Assembly: GCA_013141065.1 (NCBI GenBank)
Contig: JABFRR010000001.1
Location: forward strand, 62,001-126,000
Reading direction: 5' to 3'
Origin: Bacteriovoracaceae bacterium
Lineage (GTDB): Bacteria > Bdellovibrionota > Bacteriovoracia > Bacteriovoracales > Bacteriovoracaceae
DNA length: 64,000 bases
The position numbers and the translations under genes were made by a program. Every line of letters starts with the position of its first letter. Position 1 is the first letter of the stretch. Positions 47,323 to 55,920 of the stretch are shown in pieces. Under the pieces are notes generated by a model. The model did no database searches. It was not told the DNA's origin and was given only the letters and a program-made list of their open reading frames with translations.

Positions 47323-49124
47323 AAGCTTGCTTTGAGCCCGAGAGTTGCACTTCTCTTTCCCGAATTATAGCCAAAAATTTCTTCATACTGATGATTGAAA
47401 ATATTTTTCACAGTAAAGAAAGCATTCATTAACGGATTGATCTTCATATCAAGACTGAGATGAAAAATCGTATGATCAACAAGATTAACGATATTGCCTT
47501 GATTGTTATAATCAGTCCGACTTCCAGTGTGATCAGCACTTATGTTGCCGCCATATTTTTCAAGTTGCAAATTCAGTTTCAAATTGATTTTAAAACTCGG
47601 ACGCCTGACAAGTTTCGTATGAGCTGAGAGATCCTGGGCCTTAAGCCAAGTGGCCGATAGTTGAGAAGTCCACAAATCATTCCACCTCTGATGAAGACTC
47701 GTGTCTACACCGAGGATTCTTGCTCGGCCGCGATTTAAATTGATAAAAGTCACAGGATCATAACTCAATCGATTTTCAATTTGCGTACTAAAGAGTGACG
47801 TCACAAACTCTTTATCAGTAAAAGGGATAATAAATCCTAATTCGAGCGTCTGACTTTTTTCTGGAGTCAGCAATTTATGGCCATAAGTGGGATCAAAAAG
47901 TTGATTTAAACTCGGAGCTCTAAATCCAGTTGAATAGCTTGATTTAAATTGCCACTGAGAAAACTGGTGAAGAAAAGCTAACTTATAAGTGAGAGAGTTT
48001 TTAAAAATTTGATTGTGATCAAGTCTGAGTCCGCCATTAAAAATATTTGGACCCAAGTCTAATTTATTATTAAAAAATAAACTTTGGTTTTGATTAGAAT
48101 TTTTGGCTTGGTCTTTTTCAAGGCTCAAATCAAAATTCAGTTGTGATGTGAGGAATTCAAAAGACTCCCATGTGTGACTTATCGCTGTTGTTTTAATTTG
48201 TCCCTTGGTTTTTACAATTGAATTTTGTGTATGGATGGGATCAGCAATTGTAAAGAGAGCCCTGTCATGGTTTGATTGGCTAAAAGAAACTTCCGTTTCC
48301 CCCAATGACCACAATTGATTATAGGTGACTCGTCCATAGTATTGTTTGGTAGTTTGAGAGTCATTAGGATCATCATTCCCATTTCCTCCACCTTTATCTA
48401 AATCAGATTCATCTTTAACGTAGTGATAGACGAATTTAATTTCAGATGAATTACTGAGCGCTTGAATGATATTAGTACTAAATCCGAGCCGCTTTTGGCC
48501 ATCATTATCATTGGGGATATTTGTCTGATCGTTGGCAGCTGAAAATCCCTTAGACTGAAGATAGTCAGCTCCAAATGAAAGCGAAGTCTGCTTTATTTTT
48601 TTTTGAAAATTCATTGATGTTTTTATTGTTTCAAAAGTTCCGTAGTCTGCTTGTAAACTTGATTTGAGGTCTCCAGTCCCTTTTTTACTTGTAATGAGAA
48701 TCACTCCACCAATCGCATTTGATCCATATAACAGTCCTTGAGAGCCTTTGAGGATTTCAATGCGTTCAATATTGTTCAAACTTAAATGACCAAAATCAAA
48801 TTGACGGTTTGGATTACTCGGATCATTCATGACGATGCCATCGATTATGACCAGCACATGGGAAGAGTCAGCTCCTCTTAAAAAGAGGCTGGTATTTCCT
48901 CCCGAGGGCCCTGATTGAGTGAGAGTTAAATCAGACTCATTTTCAATTAATTGGGCAAAACTAAGTGAGTTTTCGATCTCTGATCTTTGAAATACTCTGA
49001 TATCTGAGGGCGATTTTTCATGGGTGGACTTGATGCGATCGGCACTAACAATGATAGAGTCAGAGTCAGAATTGGCAAAAAGTAAAAAAGGTGTGAAACA
49101 AAAGACCAATAGGGCCAAGTGCAT
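47319..49124 (-). CDS. btuB: TonB-dependent outer-membrane receptor, probable vitamin B12 receptor
   Basis: 601 aa. From ATG 49124 it has a signal peptide (MHLALLVFCFTPFLLFA), then a TonB-box-like SIIVSADRI, the plug domain (SLFLRGADSSHVLVIIDGI, ERIEILKGSQGLLYGSNAIGG, about 65-145) and a 22-strand-type barrel ending in GLKASF. The upstream cobalamin riboswitch and divergent btuFCD genes identify cobalamin as the likely substrate. The frame stays open upstream to 49208, but that part is the riboswitch; GGAGGA at 49136-49131 supports 49124 as start. It overlaps the OppC-type gene tail by 4 bases. Confidence 0.88.
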   Translation of the reverse strand: MHLALLVFCFTPFLLFANSDSDSIIVSADRIKSTHEKSPSDIRVFQRSEIENSLSFAQLIENESDLTLTQSGPSGGNTSLFLRGADSSHVLVIIDGIVMNDPSNPNRQFDFGHLSLNNIERIEILKGSQGLLYGSNAIGGVILITSKKGTGDLKSSLQADYGTFETIKTSMNFQKKIKQTSLSFGADYLQSKGFSAANDQTNIPNDNDGQKRLGFSTNIIQALSNSSEIKFVYHYVKDESDLDKGGGNGNDDPNDSQTTKQYYGRVTYNQLWSLGETEVSFSQSNHDRALFTIADPIHTQNSIVKTKGQIKTTAISHTWESFEFLTSQLNFDLSLEKDQAKNSNQNQSLFFNNKLDLGPNIFNGGLRLDHNQIFKNSLTYKLAFLHQFSQWQFKSSYSTGFRAPSLNQLFDPTYGHKLLTPEKSQTLELGFIIPFTDKEFVTSLFSTQIENRLSYDPVTFINLNRGRARILGVDTSLHQRWNDLWTSQLSATWLKAQDLSAHTKLVRRPSFKINLKLNLQLEKYGGNISADHTGSRTDYNNQGNIVNLVDHTIFHLSLDMKINPLMNAFFTVKNIFNHQYEEIFGYNSGKRSATLGLKASF

Positions 49125-49130
49125 GAGAGT

Positions 49131-49220
49131 CCTCCGCGGGTTGAAATAGATAAAAAGGGATCGGACTTTACCGTTGCGGGACAGTGTTGGAATTTCACCA
49201 AACTTCACTTCTTTTTATCT
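49131..49220 (-). promoter_or_regulatory. Cobalamin riboswitch in the btuB leader
   Basis: On the minus strand the leader contains GGTGAAATTCC (49199-49189) and CTGTCCCGCAACGGTAA (49184-49168), the hallmarks of the cobalamin (B12) riboswitch core. A perfect 9-bp closing helix is formed by GATAAAAAG (49219-49211) and CTTTTTATC (49157-49149). The loop sequence CCGC can pair with GCGG (49137-49134), which overlaps the ribosome-binding site GGAGGA, so a kissing-loop block of translation when B12 is bound is plausible. Confidence 0.88.
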
Positions 49221-49236
49221 CAGGGGTGAGTTCCTA

Positions 49237-49265
49237 TCATACGTTAGAAGATTCCTCCTTTACAA
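49237..49265 (-). promoter_or_regulatory. Promoter of the riboswitch-btuB transcript
   Basis: On the minus strand TTGTAA (49265-49260), a 17-base spacer and TATGAT (49242-49237). Transcription would start near 49230, just before the closing helix of the riboswitch. The -35 box overlaps that of the divergent btuF promoter. Confidence 0.65.
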
Positions 49266-49287
49266 TAAAATTACTCGGGCTTAGACT
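49259..49287 (+). promoter_or_regulatory. Promoter of btuFCD giving a leaderless mRNA
   Basis: TTTACA (49259-49264), a 17-base spacer, TAGACT (49282-49287), then six bases to the ATG at 49294. No ribosome-binding site; predicted transcription start is at the start codon. No riboswitch can fit on this side. Confidence 0.7.
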
Positions 49288-49293
49288 TTTTAA

Positions 49294-50376
49294 ATGAAGA
49301 CACTCTTATTTTTCCTTGTTTCGCTCCTTACTATGTCCAAGGCCCTTGCTGTCAATTGTGAGGACCAAAAAATAATTGAAAGCTATAAGCCTAGTTATGC
49401 AAAACTTTTTAAAATTCATTATTATGAAAATTTTAAAATAGTTGAATCGGGTCGAGCTGAATTTAATTCAAAAGCTGACCGTTTCATCGTGACAGATAAA
49501 AAATTAAATTGTTCGACTAGTCTTCCACTTTTTAAAGGAAATTCAACTCGCTTTGTTGCCACCTCAACGACTCATTTACCTTTTTTGAATTTCTTTAAAC
49601 TCCATAAGACATTAGTGGGCTTTCAGGGATTAAGTTATATTTACGATCCACTCTTTAATAAACAATTAATAAAAGAAATCAATTTTGATTTAAATCCTGA
49701 AGAACTTTTAAGCTTGAAGTCTGATATCATGATTGCTTATCCTGAAAACCTCAGACGTCCAGAGAGACTGAGAGAACTTCGAAAGCTGATGATACCGATT
49801 GTCTTAAATCATGACCTCGAAGAAAAGCATCCATTGGCCCGAGCAGAGTGGATTGTTTTCATGAGTTTATTTTTTAATAAAGATAAAGAAGCAAAAAAGT
49901 TATTCAATGAAATTGCCAAAAATTATGAGGATCTAAAAAAAGACTTAAGTACGCTTTTAACTAAAAATATTCTAGTTGGTGAAATTCAAAATGGAAGATG
50001 GGTTACATGCGGAGGAAAGAGTGATCTGGCCTTGCTTATCAGCGATGCAGGAGGAAAACTGGCATTAAATAATACTTCTTCACAAACGCAATACCTTTCA
50101 CTTGAGAAAGTTTTAAAAATTACGACTCTTCCTGAGATATGGCTTCCTCAAAATACTTGGGCCGATAAGGCCAGCATGAAATTAGATTCTCGCTATGAAA
50201 AATTTTCGAGTATTACTATTTTTAATAATATTAATCGACTTAATCAAAAAGGATTTAATGATTACTGGGAAGGGGGGCTCGCTCGACCAGATCATCTTTT
50301 AATGGACCTGGCAAAAATTCTTCATCCTGAAAAGTATCCACAAGTTGATATGGCCTGGTACAAAGAATTAAAATGA
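49294..50376 (+). CDS. btuF: Periplasmic B12-binding protein (BtuF/FecB-type)
   Basis: 360 aa with a signal peptide (MKTLLFFLVSLLTMSKALA). The two-lobed fold of class III binding proteins is suggested by ELLSLKSDIMIAYPENL, IVLNHDLEEKHPLARAEWI, LVGEIQNGRWVTCGGKSDLALLISDAGG and ITTLPEIWLP. Sequence similarity to well-known BtuF is modest. The position before btuC/btuD (4-base overlap) and opposite the riboswitch-controlled receptor supports cobalamin over a siderophore. The start codon is the first of a leaderless transcript (see promoter). Confidence 0.75.
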   Translation: MKTLLFFLVSLLTMSKALAVNCEDQKIIESYKPSYAKLFKIHYYENFKIVESGRAEFNSKADRFIVTDKKLNCSTSLPLFKGNSTRFVATSTTHLPFLNFFKLHKTLVGFQGLSYIYDPLFNKQLIKEINFDLNPEELLSLKSDIMIAYPENLRRPERLRELRKLMIPIVLNHDLEEKHPLARAEWIVFMSLFFNKDKEAKKLFNEIAKNYEDLKKDLSTLLTKNILVGEIQNGRWVTCGGKSDLALLISDAGGKLALNNTSSQTQYLSLEKVLKITTLPEIWLPQNTWADKASMKLDSRYEKFSSITIFNNINRLNQKGFNDYWEGGLARPDHLLMDLAKILHPEKYPQVDMAWYKELK

Positions 50377-51335
50377 ATTTAATTTCCTTTAATAAACTAA
50401 CTATCCTTGCAGTGATCACTTTCGTTATCATGAGCGTTCTCTTTTTTTATGGTGATGTTGGATTTTCTTATAATGATCCACTTATACTTTGGCATCTTCG
50501 TTTCCCTAAAATTATAGTCGCTTTTTTTGCAGGTGGAATGCTGGCCAGTGCAGGTCTTTTATTGCAAGTATTTTTTCATAACCCTCTCGCGGGGCCAGAC
50601 TTGTTAGGAATAAATGCAGGAGCAAGCCTTGGTGTCGCTCTCGCCATTATGGGATCAGCATTTTTCCCAGCTGAGTTTTTGGTATTGACTATTCCAGTAA
50701 TGGCCTTTTTAGGTGCCATGGCTATTTTTATTTTATTAATGTTTCTGGTACGAAAAAATATTAGCAAAATAAGTTTGATCATCTTGGGATTACTCATTTC
50801 TAGTTTTACGGCAAGCACGGTCAGTGTCCTGGTGAATTTTTCGACAAGTCTTCAAGTCAAAAATTTCCTTAGTTGGTCTATGGGAACATTTAAAGATGTG
50901 ACCTTAGAGAACTTGCCCATCTTTGTTGGACTTTCAATGTTGAGCCTAGTTGGATTATTTTTTATTCCTAAAAAACTTAATCAATTCATGATTGGTGAAA
51001 ATTACGCCAAGAGCATGGGAATGAACGTGAAGAGCTTTAAGCTTAGCCTAATTATCATTTGCTCACTACTTGTGTCTGTGGTTACTGCCTATTGTGGACC
51101 TGTTGTTTTTATCGGTGTGATTGCTCCGCATTTGGCCCGAGCGCTTATGAAAAAAAGTGATGTGCGCATTCTTTTACCAACAGTTTTTTTCTTTGGGAGT
51201 TTTTTAGCACTTTCTTCAGAGTTAATTTTAGTTTTAGTTCCAGTAAACTTTTTAAGCACCAATTCTCTTTTAGGATTAATTGGAGCTCCCATTATTGCTC
51301 TTTATTTGATTAGAGATCAAAGGAGGCTTCAATGA
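50373..51335 (+). CDS. btuC: B12/siderophore-type ABC transporter permease
   Basis: 320 aa FecCD/BtuC family membrane protein with about ten helices. Family landmarks: RFPKIIVAFFAGGMLASAG, NPLAGPDLLGINAGASLG (about residues 70-87), GAPIIALYLIRDQ at the end, and VVFIGVIAPHLARALMK, which contacts the ATPase. Overlaps both neighbours by 4 bases (ATGA), so the btuF-C-D operon is tightly coupled. Confidence 0.85.
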   Translation: MNLISFNKLTILAVITFVIMSVLFFYGDVGFSYNDPLILWHLRFPKIIVAFFAGGMLASAGLLLQVFFHNPLAGPDLLGINAGASLGVALAIMGSAFFPAEFLVLTIPVMAFLGAMAIFILLMFLVRKNISKISLIILGLLISSFTASTVSVLVNFSTSLQVKNFLSWSMGTFKDVTLENLPIFVGLSMLSLVGLFFIPKKLNQFMIGENYAKSMGMNVKSFKLSLIIICSLLVSVVTAYCGPVVFIGVIAPHLARALMKKSDVRILLPTVFFFGSFLALSSELILVLVPVNFLSTNSLLGLIGAPIIALYLIRDQRRLQ

Positions 51336-52066
51336 AAAATTCAATGAATCATTTAATGGAATTCAATAATTTAAAAGTGGGCTTTGGTGGATGCCAAATC
51401 CTAAGTGAGTTAAATGGATTTATTAATCAAGGTGAATTGATTGCTCTTATGGGAATAAATGGAGTAGGCAAGAGTTGTCTTTTGAAAACGCTTAGTGGTC
51501 TTCATCCATTGATGAGTGGACAAATTCATTTTCAAGATAAAGTGTTATCAGATTATAACCCCAGTGAAAGATCCCTCAGTATCGCGGTTGTCTTAACTGA
51601 AAAGCCAGCAGTCGATTATTTACGTGTTTTTGAATTAATTGCACTAGGGAGATCTCCCCATACTAATTTTTGGGGTGAATTAAGTAAGCTTGATGAAGAA
51701 ATTATTTCTAAAGTCTTAGTGCTTTTAAATATTGTTGAACTAAAAAATCGTTTCTTTGATGGATTAAGTGACGGACAAAAACAAAAAGTACTTTTGGCCA
51801 GAGCTCTGGCCCAAGAACCAAGGCTTCTCATATTGGATGAACCAACGACTTATCTCGATATTCCAAGCAAGGTTGAGCTAATGAATTTGCTTTTAAAAAT
51901 AAGCCGAGAAAAAAATATGGCGGTTATTTTTAGTACACACGATTTAAATTTGATTGAAAATATTGTCGACCAAGTTTGGCTGATTGAAAAAGAGGGTACT
52001 CTGATTCAACAAAGTCCCAAAGAAATGAAATCTTCAGGACTTTATTTAAAAAACTTTAACGTCTAA
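51332..52066 (+). CDS. btuD: B12/siderophore-type ABC transporter ATPase
   Basis: 244 aa ATP-binding subunit. Walker A GINGVGKSCLL (about residues 42-52), signature LSDGQKQKVLLARALAQEP (about 147), Walker B LLILDEPTTYLD and H-loop IFSTHDLN are intact. It energises BtuC. Its last 4 bases overlap the convergent protease gene. Confidence 0.88.
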   Translation: MKNSMNHLMEFNNLKVGFGGCQILSELNGFINQGELIALMGINGVGKSCLLKTLSGLHPLMSGQIHFQDKVLSDYNPSERSLSIAVVLTEKPAVDYLRVFELIALGRSPHTNFWGELSKLDEEIISKVLVLLNIVELKNRFFDGLSDGQKQKVLLARALAQEPRLLILDEPTTYLDIPSKVELMNLLLKISREKNMAVIFSTHDLNLIENIVDQVWLIEKEGTLIQQSPKEMKSSGLYLKNFNV

Positions 52067-53130
52067 ACTTGCACGAGCGTAATTGTTAAGACCTTTTCTT
52101 TGCCTTCTCTGATAAAGCGTACTGTCACTTTATCGCCAATTTTATATTTATTAATAGCACTGTAGAGATCATCAAAATTTTTAATGGGATCTTTATTAAT
52201 TCCAATAATGGTATCACCCAAATAGTATTGGCCGAAGCGATCTCGCGATATGCCTTGTAGTCCAGCTTTGGCAGCCGGAGACTTTGGATCAACATACTTA
52301 ATCATAACTCCTTCACGTAAACCAAATCGTGCAGTGTAGGCTTCTTCCAAGATCGCTACCCCAAGACCTGGTCGATTCACTTTACCAAACTGAATAATTT
52401 GTGGAACGAGATCTTTAATGATGGCGACCGGAATAGCAAAACCCAATCCTGCGCTCGCACCTGCACCACCAGCATTATAAATCATGGCGTTCATGCCTAT
52501 TAGTTTTCCTTGAGAGTCTAATAAGGCACCACCAGAGTTACCGGGATTAATTGAAGCGTCGGTTTGAACCATTCCTTCAATGGAAACTCCACCGTAACCT
52601 TTAATTTTTCTTCCCAAAGCTGAGATTGATCCAGTAGTAAGAGTGTGATCTAATCCAAGCGGGTTTCCGATGGCCAGGGCTTTTTGTCCGACTAATAAAT
52701 TTTTTGAGTCTCCTCTTGGGATAGGTTTTAAATTTTTTGGCAATTCTAAAAGCTTTAAAACCGCGAGATCATTTTTCGGATCTCCACCAATGAATTTTGC
52801 CTTATATTGTTTTTGGTCATCTCGAAATGAAATACTAAAAGCATCTCCACCATCGACTACATGATAGTTAGTTATAATATGTCCTGCTGTATCCCAGACT
52901 AATCCCGAGCCCATGCCGGCCTGGACTTCAGTGGCATCCATATCAAAAAATCCTTTGGCCTGTTTGAGGTTTGAAACGTTAACAACTGAATCAGCAGTGT
53001 TTTGAAAAACACCAATAGAATTTTTTTCGTATTCTAAAAGAGCAGATGTTTCTTTTTTCGCTAAGATTTGGGCGTGAACTGAAAAAGAAAAGCATAAAGT
53101 TAAAATGACTAAAAGACTCGGCTTATGCAT
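52063..53130 (-). CDS. Periplasmic trypsin-like serine protease (DegP/HtrA family, one PDZ)
   Basis: 355 aa with a signal peptide (MHKPSLLVILTLCFSFSVHA). The catalytic triad is complete: His in TNYHVVDGG (about 88), Asp in NDLAVLKL (about 121) and Ser in NPGNSGGALLD (about 197). One PDZ domain follows (about 265-345), as in DegS rather than DegP. Start at 53130 is set by AAGGAGGAG; an in-frame ATG 60 bases upstream precedes this site and is rejected. It likely handles misfolded envelope proteins. Divergent from psd. Confidence 0.92.
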   Translation of the reverse strand: MHKPSLLVILTLCFSFSVHAQILAKKETSALLEYEKNSIGVFQNTADSVVNVSNLKQAKGFFDMDATEVQAGMGSGLVWDTAGHIITNYHVVDGGDAFSISFRDDQKQYKAKFIGGDPKNDLAVLKLLELPKNLKPIPRGDSKNLLVGQKALAIGNPLGLDHTLTTGSISALGRKIKGYGGVSIEGMVQTDASINPGNSGGALLDSQGKLIGMNAMIYNAGGAGASAGLGFAIPVAIIKDLVPQIIQFGKVNRPGLGVAILEEAYTARFGLREGVMIKYVDPKSPAAKAGLQGISRDRFGQYYLGDTIIGINKDPIKNFDDLYSAINKYKIGDKVTVRFIREGKEKVLTITLVQV

Positions 53131-53201
53131 GAACTCCTCCTTGCATGGAATGTACACTATAGATATAATCCCGGAACACTTTATGATCAAGAGGAAGAAT
53201 A

Positions 53202-54110
53202 ATGGAAATTAAGTTCTACAACCGCATATCAGGAAAAGTTGAAGGTGAATTGGTCTATGGAGATAAATTCATAGAGTGGCTTTATCAAACACCTAGCGGC
53301 AAAGGCCTCTCCGAACTTATTTGCAAGGCACCAATAAGTAAAATTTATGGCTTCCTTCAAAATTTGCCAATCAGCAGTCAAAAAGTAGAACCTTTCATTG
53401 AAAAATTTAATATCAATATGCAGGATTATCTTCCAGAAGAAGGTGCAAGTGAGCACAGGCCTTATTCAAGTTTTAATCAATTTTTTATTCGCCGCTTTCG
53501 TCCTGGAAAACGCCCCTTTACTTTAAGGCCATCCGAGTTGGCAGCATTTAGCGAAGCCCGCTATTATGGCTACGAAAAAATTAATCCTGAAGAGACCGTG
53601 CCAGTTAAGGGCGTCAACTTAAGTCCTAAAAATTTAATTTCCAATTCACAGTGGGAAAAAACGTTTGAAGATGGGCCTCTCCTTTTAGCTCGTCTTTGCC
53701 CGGTAGATTACCACCGCTACCATTATCCAGATAATGGAGTGATCCTAGATGATTTTCGTATTCATGGTAATTATCACTCGGTAAATCCTCTGGCCCTTAA
53801 ATCAAAAGGTGACATTCTCATTACCAATGAACGTCATGTCACAATTTTAGAAACTGAAAATTTTGGAAAGCTCGCTTATATCGAAGTGGGAGCGACTTGT
53901 GTCGGTAAAATCATTCAAAGTAAGCCGCTCACCAAAGGCGAAAAATTTTTTCGTGGCGAAGAAAAGGGATATTTTCTTTTTGGAGGCTCGACCGTCATTG
54001 TTGTAGGTGAAAAAGGAAAATGGAAGCCAAGTGAAGATATATTAACTAATACTAGAAAAGGTTTAGAAACTTATTTGCACTTAGGAACGACTGTGGCCAC
54101 AATCGGGTAA
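53202..54110 (+). CDS. psd: Phosphatidylserine decarboxylase (intact)
   Basis: 302 aa. Converts phosphatidylserine to phosphatidylethanolamine after self-cleavage at the Ser of the GGST motif (LFGGSTVIVV, about residues 258-267) to form the pyruvoyl group. The catalytic His region RLCPVDYHRYHYP (about 164-176) is conserved, and NERHVTILET matches the NER motif. The Asp usually found in PADG appears to be Glu (AAFSEARY). This is the functional partner of pssA at 4562, not the degenerate paralogue next to it. GAGGAAG precedes the ATG. Its 3' end overlaps the convergent EEP gene by 40 bases. Confidence 0.9.
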   Translation: MEIKFYNRISGKVEGELVYGDKFIEWLYQTPSGKGLSELICKAPISKIYGFLQNLPISSQKVEPFIEKFNINMQDYLPEEGASEHRPYSSFNQFFIRRFRPGKRPFTLRPSELAAFSEARYYGYEKINPEETVPVKGVNLSPKNLISNSQWEKTFEDGPLLLARLCPVDYHRYHYPDNGVILDDFRIHGNYHSVNPLALKSKGDILITNERHVTILETENFGKLAYIEVGATCVGKIIQSKPLTKGEKFFRGEEKGYFLFGGSTVIVVGEKGKWKPSEDILTNTRKGLETYLHLGTTVATIG

Positions 54111-54859
54111 TGATCTGAAGGATAGAGCTGTGGCTCAAAATATCGTCGGTCCATTTTAATCTCGTTACAAAAAAATGATTTAGGAATTAAAATCCAGTCA
54201 ATGCGCTCGCCTGTTAAAGCTTCATGCCCAAGAAAGCCATGATGACTTGTTTCTTCAGGATGATTTAATTCTTCCCAAGGATCAAGCAATTCAAAATTTG
54301 TTATTAATTCTTTTTTTAATTGGCTTGTAGGGGGCTCGTTAAAATCTCCCAAAATAAGCAGAGGATCAGTGGGGCCCTTGATTTTTTTTACTTCTATAAT
54401 TAAGACTTCAATTTGTTTTTTTCTCGTTTCCTGTTTTATGTGATCGAGGTGAGTATTGATGACTAAAATGGTGTTGTTAGTTTTTTTACACTTGAGTCTG
54501 GCCCAGGTGCAGAGGCGGGGAAAGGCACTTTCAAAAGCAGTGGAGCCCGGGATATCGGGAGTGTCTGATAACCAGATATCACCAGATTCCAAAATTAAAA
54601 AAACGTCAGGATTGACGTAGAGACAAGGATACATACGATCAAAAATCCAAGTGCGGTGTTGATCGATTAGGACGAGAGACTCTAGAAGTACGTCTAGTTC
54701 TTTTATCTGCCCTTCTCTTCCTTCTTGGGTGGCCAGTATATCAAGTTTATGTTCCCGATAAATTTGCGCCAAAAGTGGACGACGAGTTTCCCAGTCGTGA
54801 ATTCCATCATCGTTGTTGGCAAAGCGAATATTAGAAGTCATTAAAGTTAAAGTTTGCAT
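54071..54859 (-). CDS. Endonuclease/exonuclease/phosphatase family hydrolase
   Basis: 262 aa metal-dependent hydrolase of the EEP (DNase I-like) superfamily. Visible motifs: MTSNIRFANNDDGIHDW at the N-terminus, LATQEGREGQI (metal-binding Glu), INTHLDHIK, LILGDFNEPP (catalytic Asp/Asn) and SDHYPIVATV (final Asp-His). No signal peptide. Members act on nucleic acids, phospholipid headgroups or inositol phosphates; the substrate cannot be told. Convergent overlap with psd. Confidence 0.88.
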   Translation of the reverse strand: MQTLTLMTSNIRFANNDDGIHDWETRRPLLAQIYREHKLDILATQEGREGQIKELDVLLESLVLIDQHRTWIFDRMYPCLYVNPDVFLILESGDIWLSDTPDIPGSTAFESAFPRLCTWARLKCKKTNNTILVINTHLDHIKQETRKKQIEVLIIEVKKIKGPTDPLLILGDFNEPPTSQLKKELITNFELLDPWEELNHPEETSHHGFLGHEALTGERIDWILIPKSFFCNEIKMDRRYFEPQLYPSDHYPIVATVVPKCK

Positions 54860-54882
54860 CTGTTCCTATTTTAAAACACATC

Positions 54883-54898
54883 GTTCTTATCTGAGAAC
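54883..54898. promoter_or_regulatory. Inverted repeat, possible activator site for the sigma-54 promoter
   Basis: GTTCT (54883-54887), six bases, AGAAC (54894-54898). Its centre is about 96 bases before the start predicted from the sigma-54 promoter at 54960, a suitable distance for an enhancer-binding protein; it could also serve the divergent hydrolase gene. Confidence 0.35.
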
Positions 54899-54959
54899 AC
54901 AATAATGGCTAAAGCTTTTAAACTCTAACCTCAAATCAGCTCCTTGGAGTCTTTTTAGC

Positions 54960-54977
54960 TTGGCACGACACCTGCTT
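54960..54977 (+). promoter_or_regulatory. Sigma-54 (-24/-12) promoter
   Basis: TTGGCAC, five bases, CTGCT: -24 GG at 54962-54963 and -12 GC at 54974-54975 with exact spacing. The reading frame that appears to start here (TTG at 54960) is the promoter, not coding. Predicted start near 54987, followed by the GGGGAGG ribosome-binding site of the gene at 55011. Confidence 0.8.
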
Positions 54978-55010
54978 TATAGACTTCGTGACTCATACAG
55001 GGGAGGAAAA

Positions 55011-55349
55011 ATGGACAGTCAAAAAATTATTCTTGAACAGTATTCACTTTTATTTGGAAAACCAACCATAAAAGAAATCGCTAAGGATACCGGCATTCAG
55101 CTCACAAGGGTCTTCAGACTCCTTAATGGCAGCTCGATGAAGTTATCTGAGTATTTGGTATTCCAAAAGAAAGTAAAAGAAAAAATGGGGCTTTCTTACG
55201 GCCTAGAGGTCTTGGCCTTCGAGTGCTCACAAAAATTGAGTCCTACGGCGATTATGGAATTGGAAGCGATACTTAAAAGAAAAATCGAAGTCTGGAAGAT
55301 TTCACAAAAACAAGAGTCACCAAATAAATTGGAACAAAAAATAGCTTAG
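55011..55349 (+). CDS. Small helix-turn-helix protein
   Basis: 112 aa. Residues about 17-40 (PTIKEIAKDTGIQLTRVFRL) look like a Cro/LacI-type helix-turn-helix, followed by charged helices. ATG 55011 is chosen because GGGGAGG precedes it and upstream sequence is a sigma-54 promoter. It is followed after 17 bases by a second putative DNA-binding protein. Probably a transcription regulator of unknown target. Confidence 0.65.
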   Translation: MDSQKIILEQYSLLFGKPTIKEIAKDTGIQLTRVFRLLNGSSMKLSEYLVFQKKVKEKMGLSYGLEVLAFECSQKLSPTAIMELEAILKRKIEVWKISQKQESPNKLEQKIA

Positions 55350-55366
55350 TGCAATAAGGAGTCTTT

Positions 55367-55888
55367 ATGTCTGAAGGTCTGTTAATGGTAGAAAGAATTG
55401 TCATTGAATCGTTATCTAAGAAAGAAAAAAATATCCAAGAGATAGAATTGGATACAAATTTAAGCCACGGCCTGTTGCTTAATATCATGCCCAATCTTCT
55501 GATGCGCAATATGATCCGCTACAAATCAGGGATTTACTCACTAGATAAAGAGCATGCGTTTTTATGGCTTTCTGAAATCAATAAAACTGAAAACATCAAA
55601 GAAGAGGCCCGTGAGATCTTTACTTCATTGGTAAATCAGTATTTTAAAAATGATGAAGAACTAAAAAAGCCTAAAGTATCTCAGTTTAAGATCCAAAAGA
55701 TGTGGTTGACCAAAGAAGAAGAAATGATTTTAAAGTCTCACATGAGCACTTTGGAAGGATTTTTTACTGGTGTAAAAGAAGCAAGAAAGTATCATCCTCA
55801 GAGGGAAAAGACCTGTGAACAGCGAGTAGTTGTCTGGGGAATAACGGACTACTCTGATTTAATCGATGGAGTCTTAAAAGCTGTGTGA
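55367..55888 (+). CDS. Putative winged-helix protein of unknown function
   Basis: 173 aa. The N-terminal 70 residues resemble a winged helix-turn-helix: IQEIELDTNLSHGLLLNIMPNLLMRNMIRYKSGIYSL, that is helix-helix-wing. The rest is helical and charged. No sensor or enzyme domain is visible. Co-transcribed with the HTH gene from the sigma-54 promoter, so the two may act together. Confidence 0.55.
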   Translation: MSEGLLMVERIVIESLSKKEKNIQEIELDTNLSHGLLLNIMPNLLMRNMIRYKSGIYSLDKEHAFLWLSEINKTENIKEEAREIFTSLVNQYFKNDEELKKPKVSQFKIQKMWLTKEEEMILKSHMSTLEGFFTGVKEARKYHPQREKTCEQRVVVWGITDYSDLIDGVLKAV

Positions 55889-55920
55889 GAAATTTTTTTT
55901 TATTTTTTTAGAGAAGATAG

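Noticed and set aside
49125-49208. Open frame extending btuB upstream by 28 residues
   Set aside because: This sequence is the cobalamin riboswitch; the signal peptide and GGAGGA site define ATG 49124.
54960-55010. Open frame extending the HTH gene upstream to a TTG at 54960
   Set aside because: The segment is an exact -24/-12 promoter followed by the ribosome-binding site of ATG 55011.
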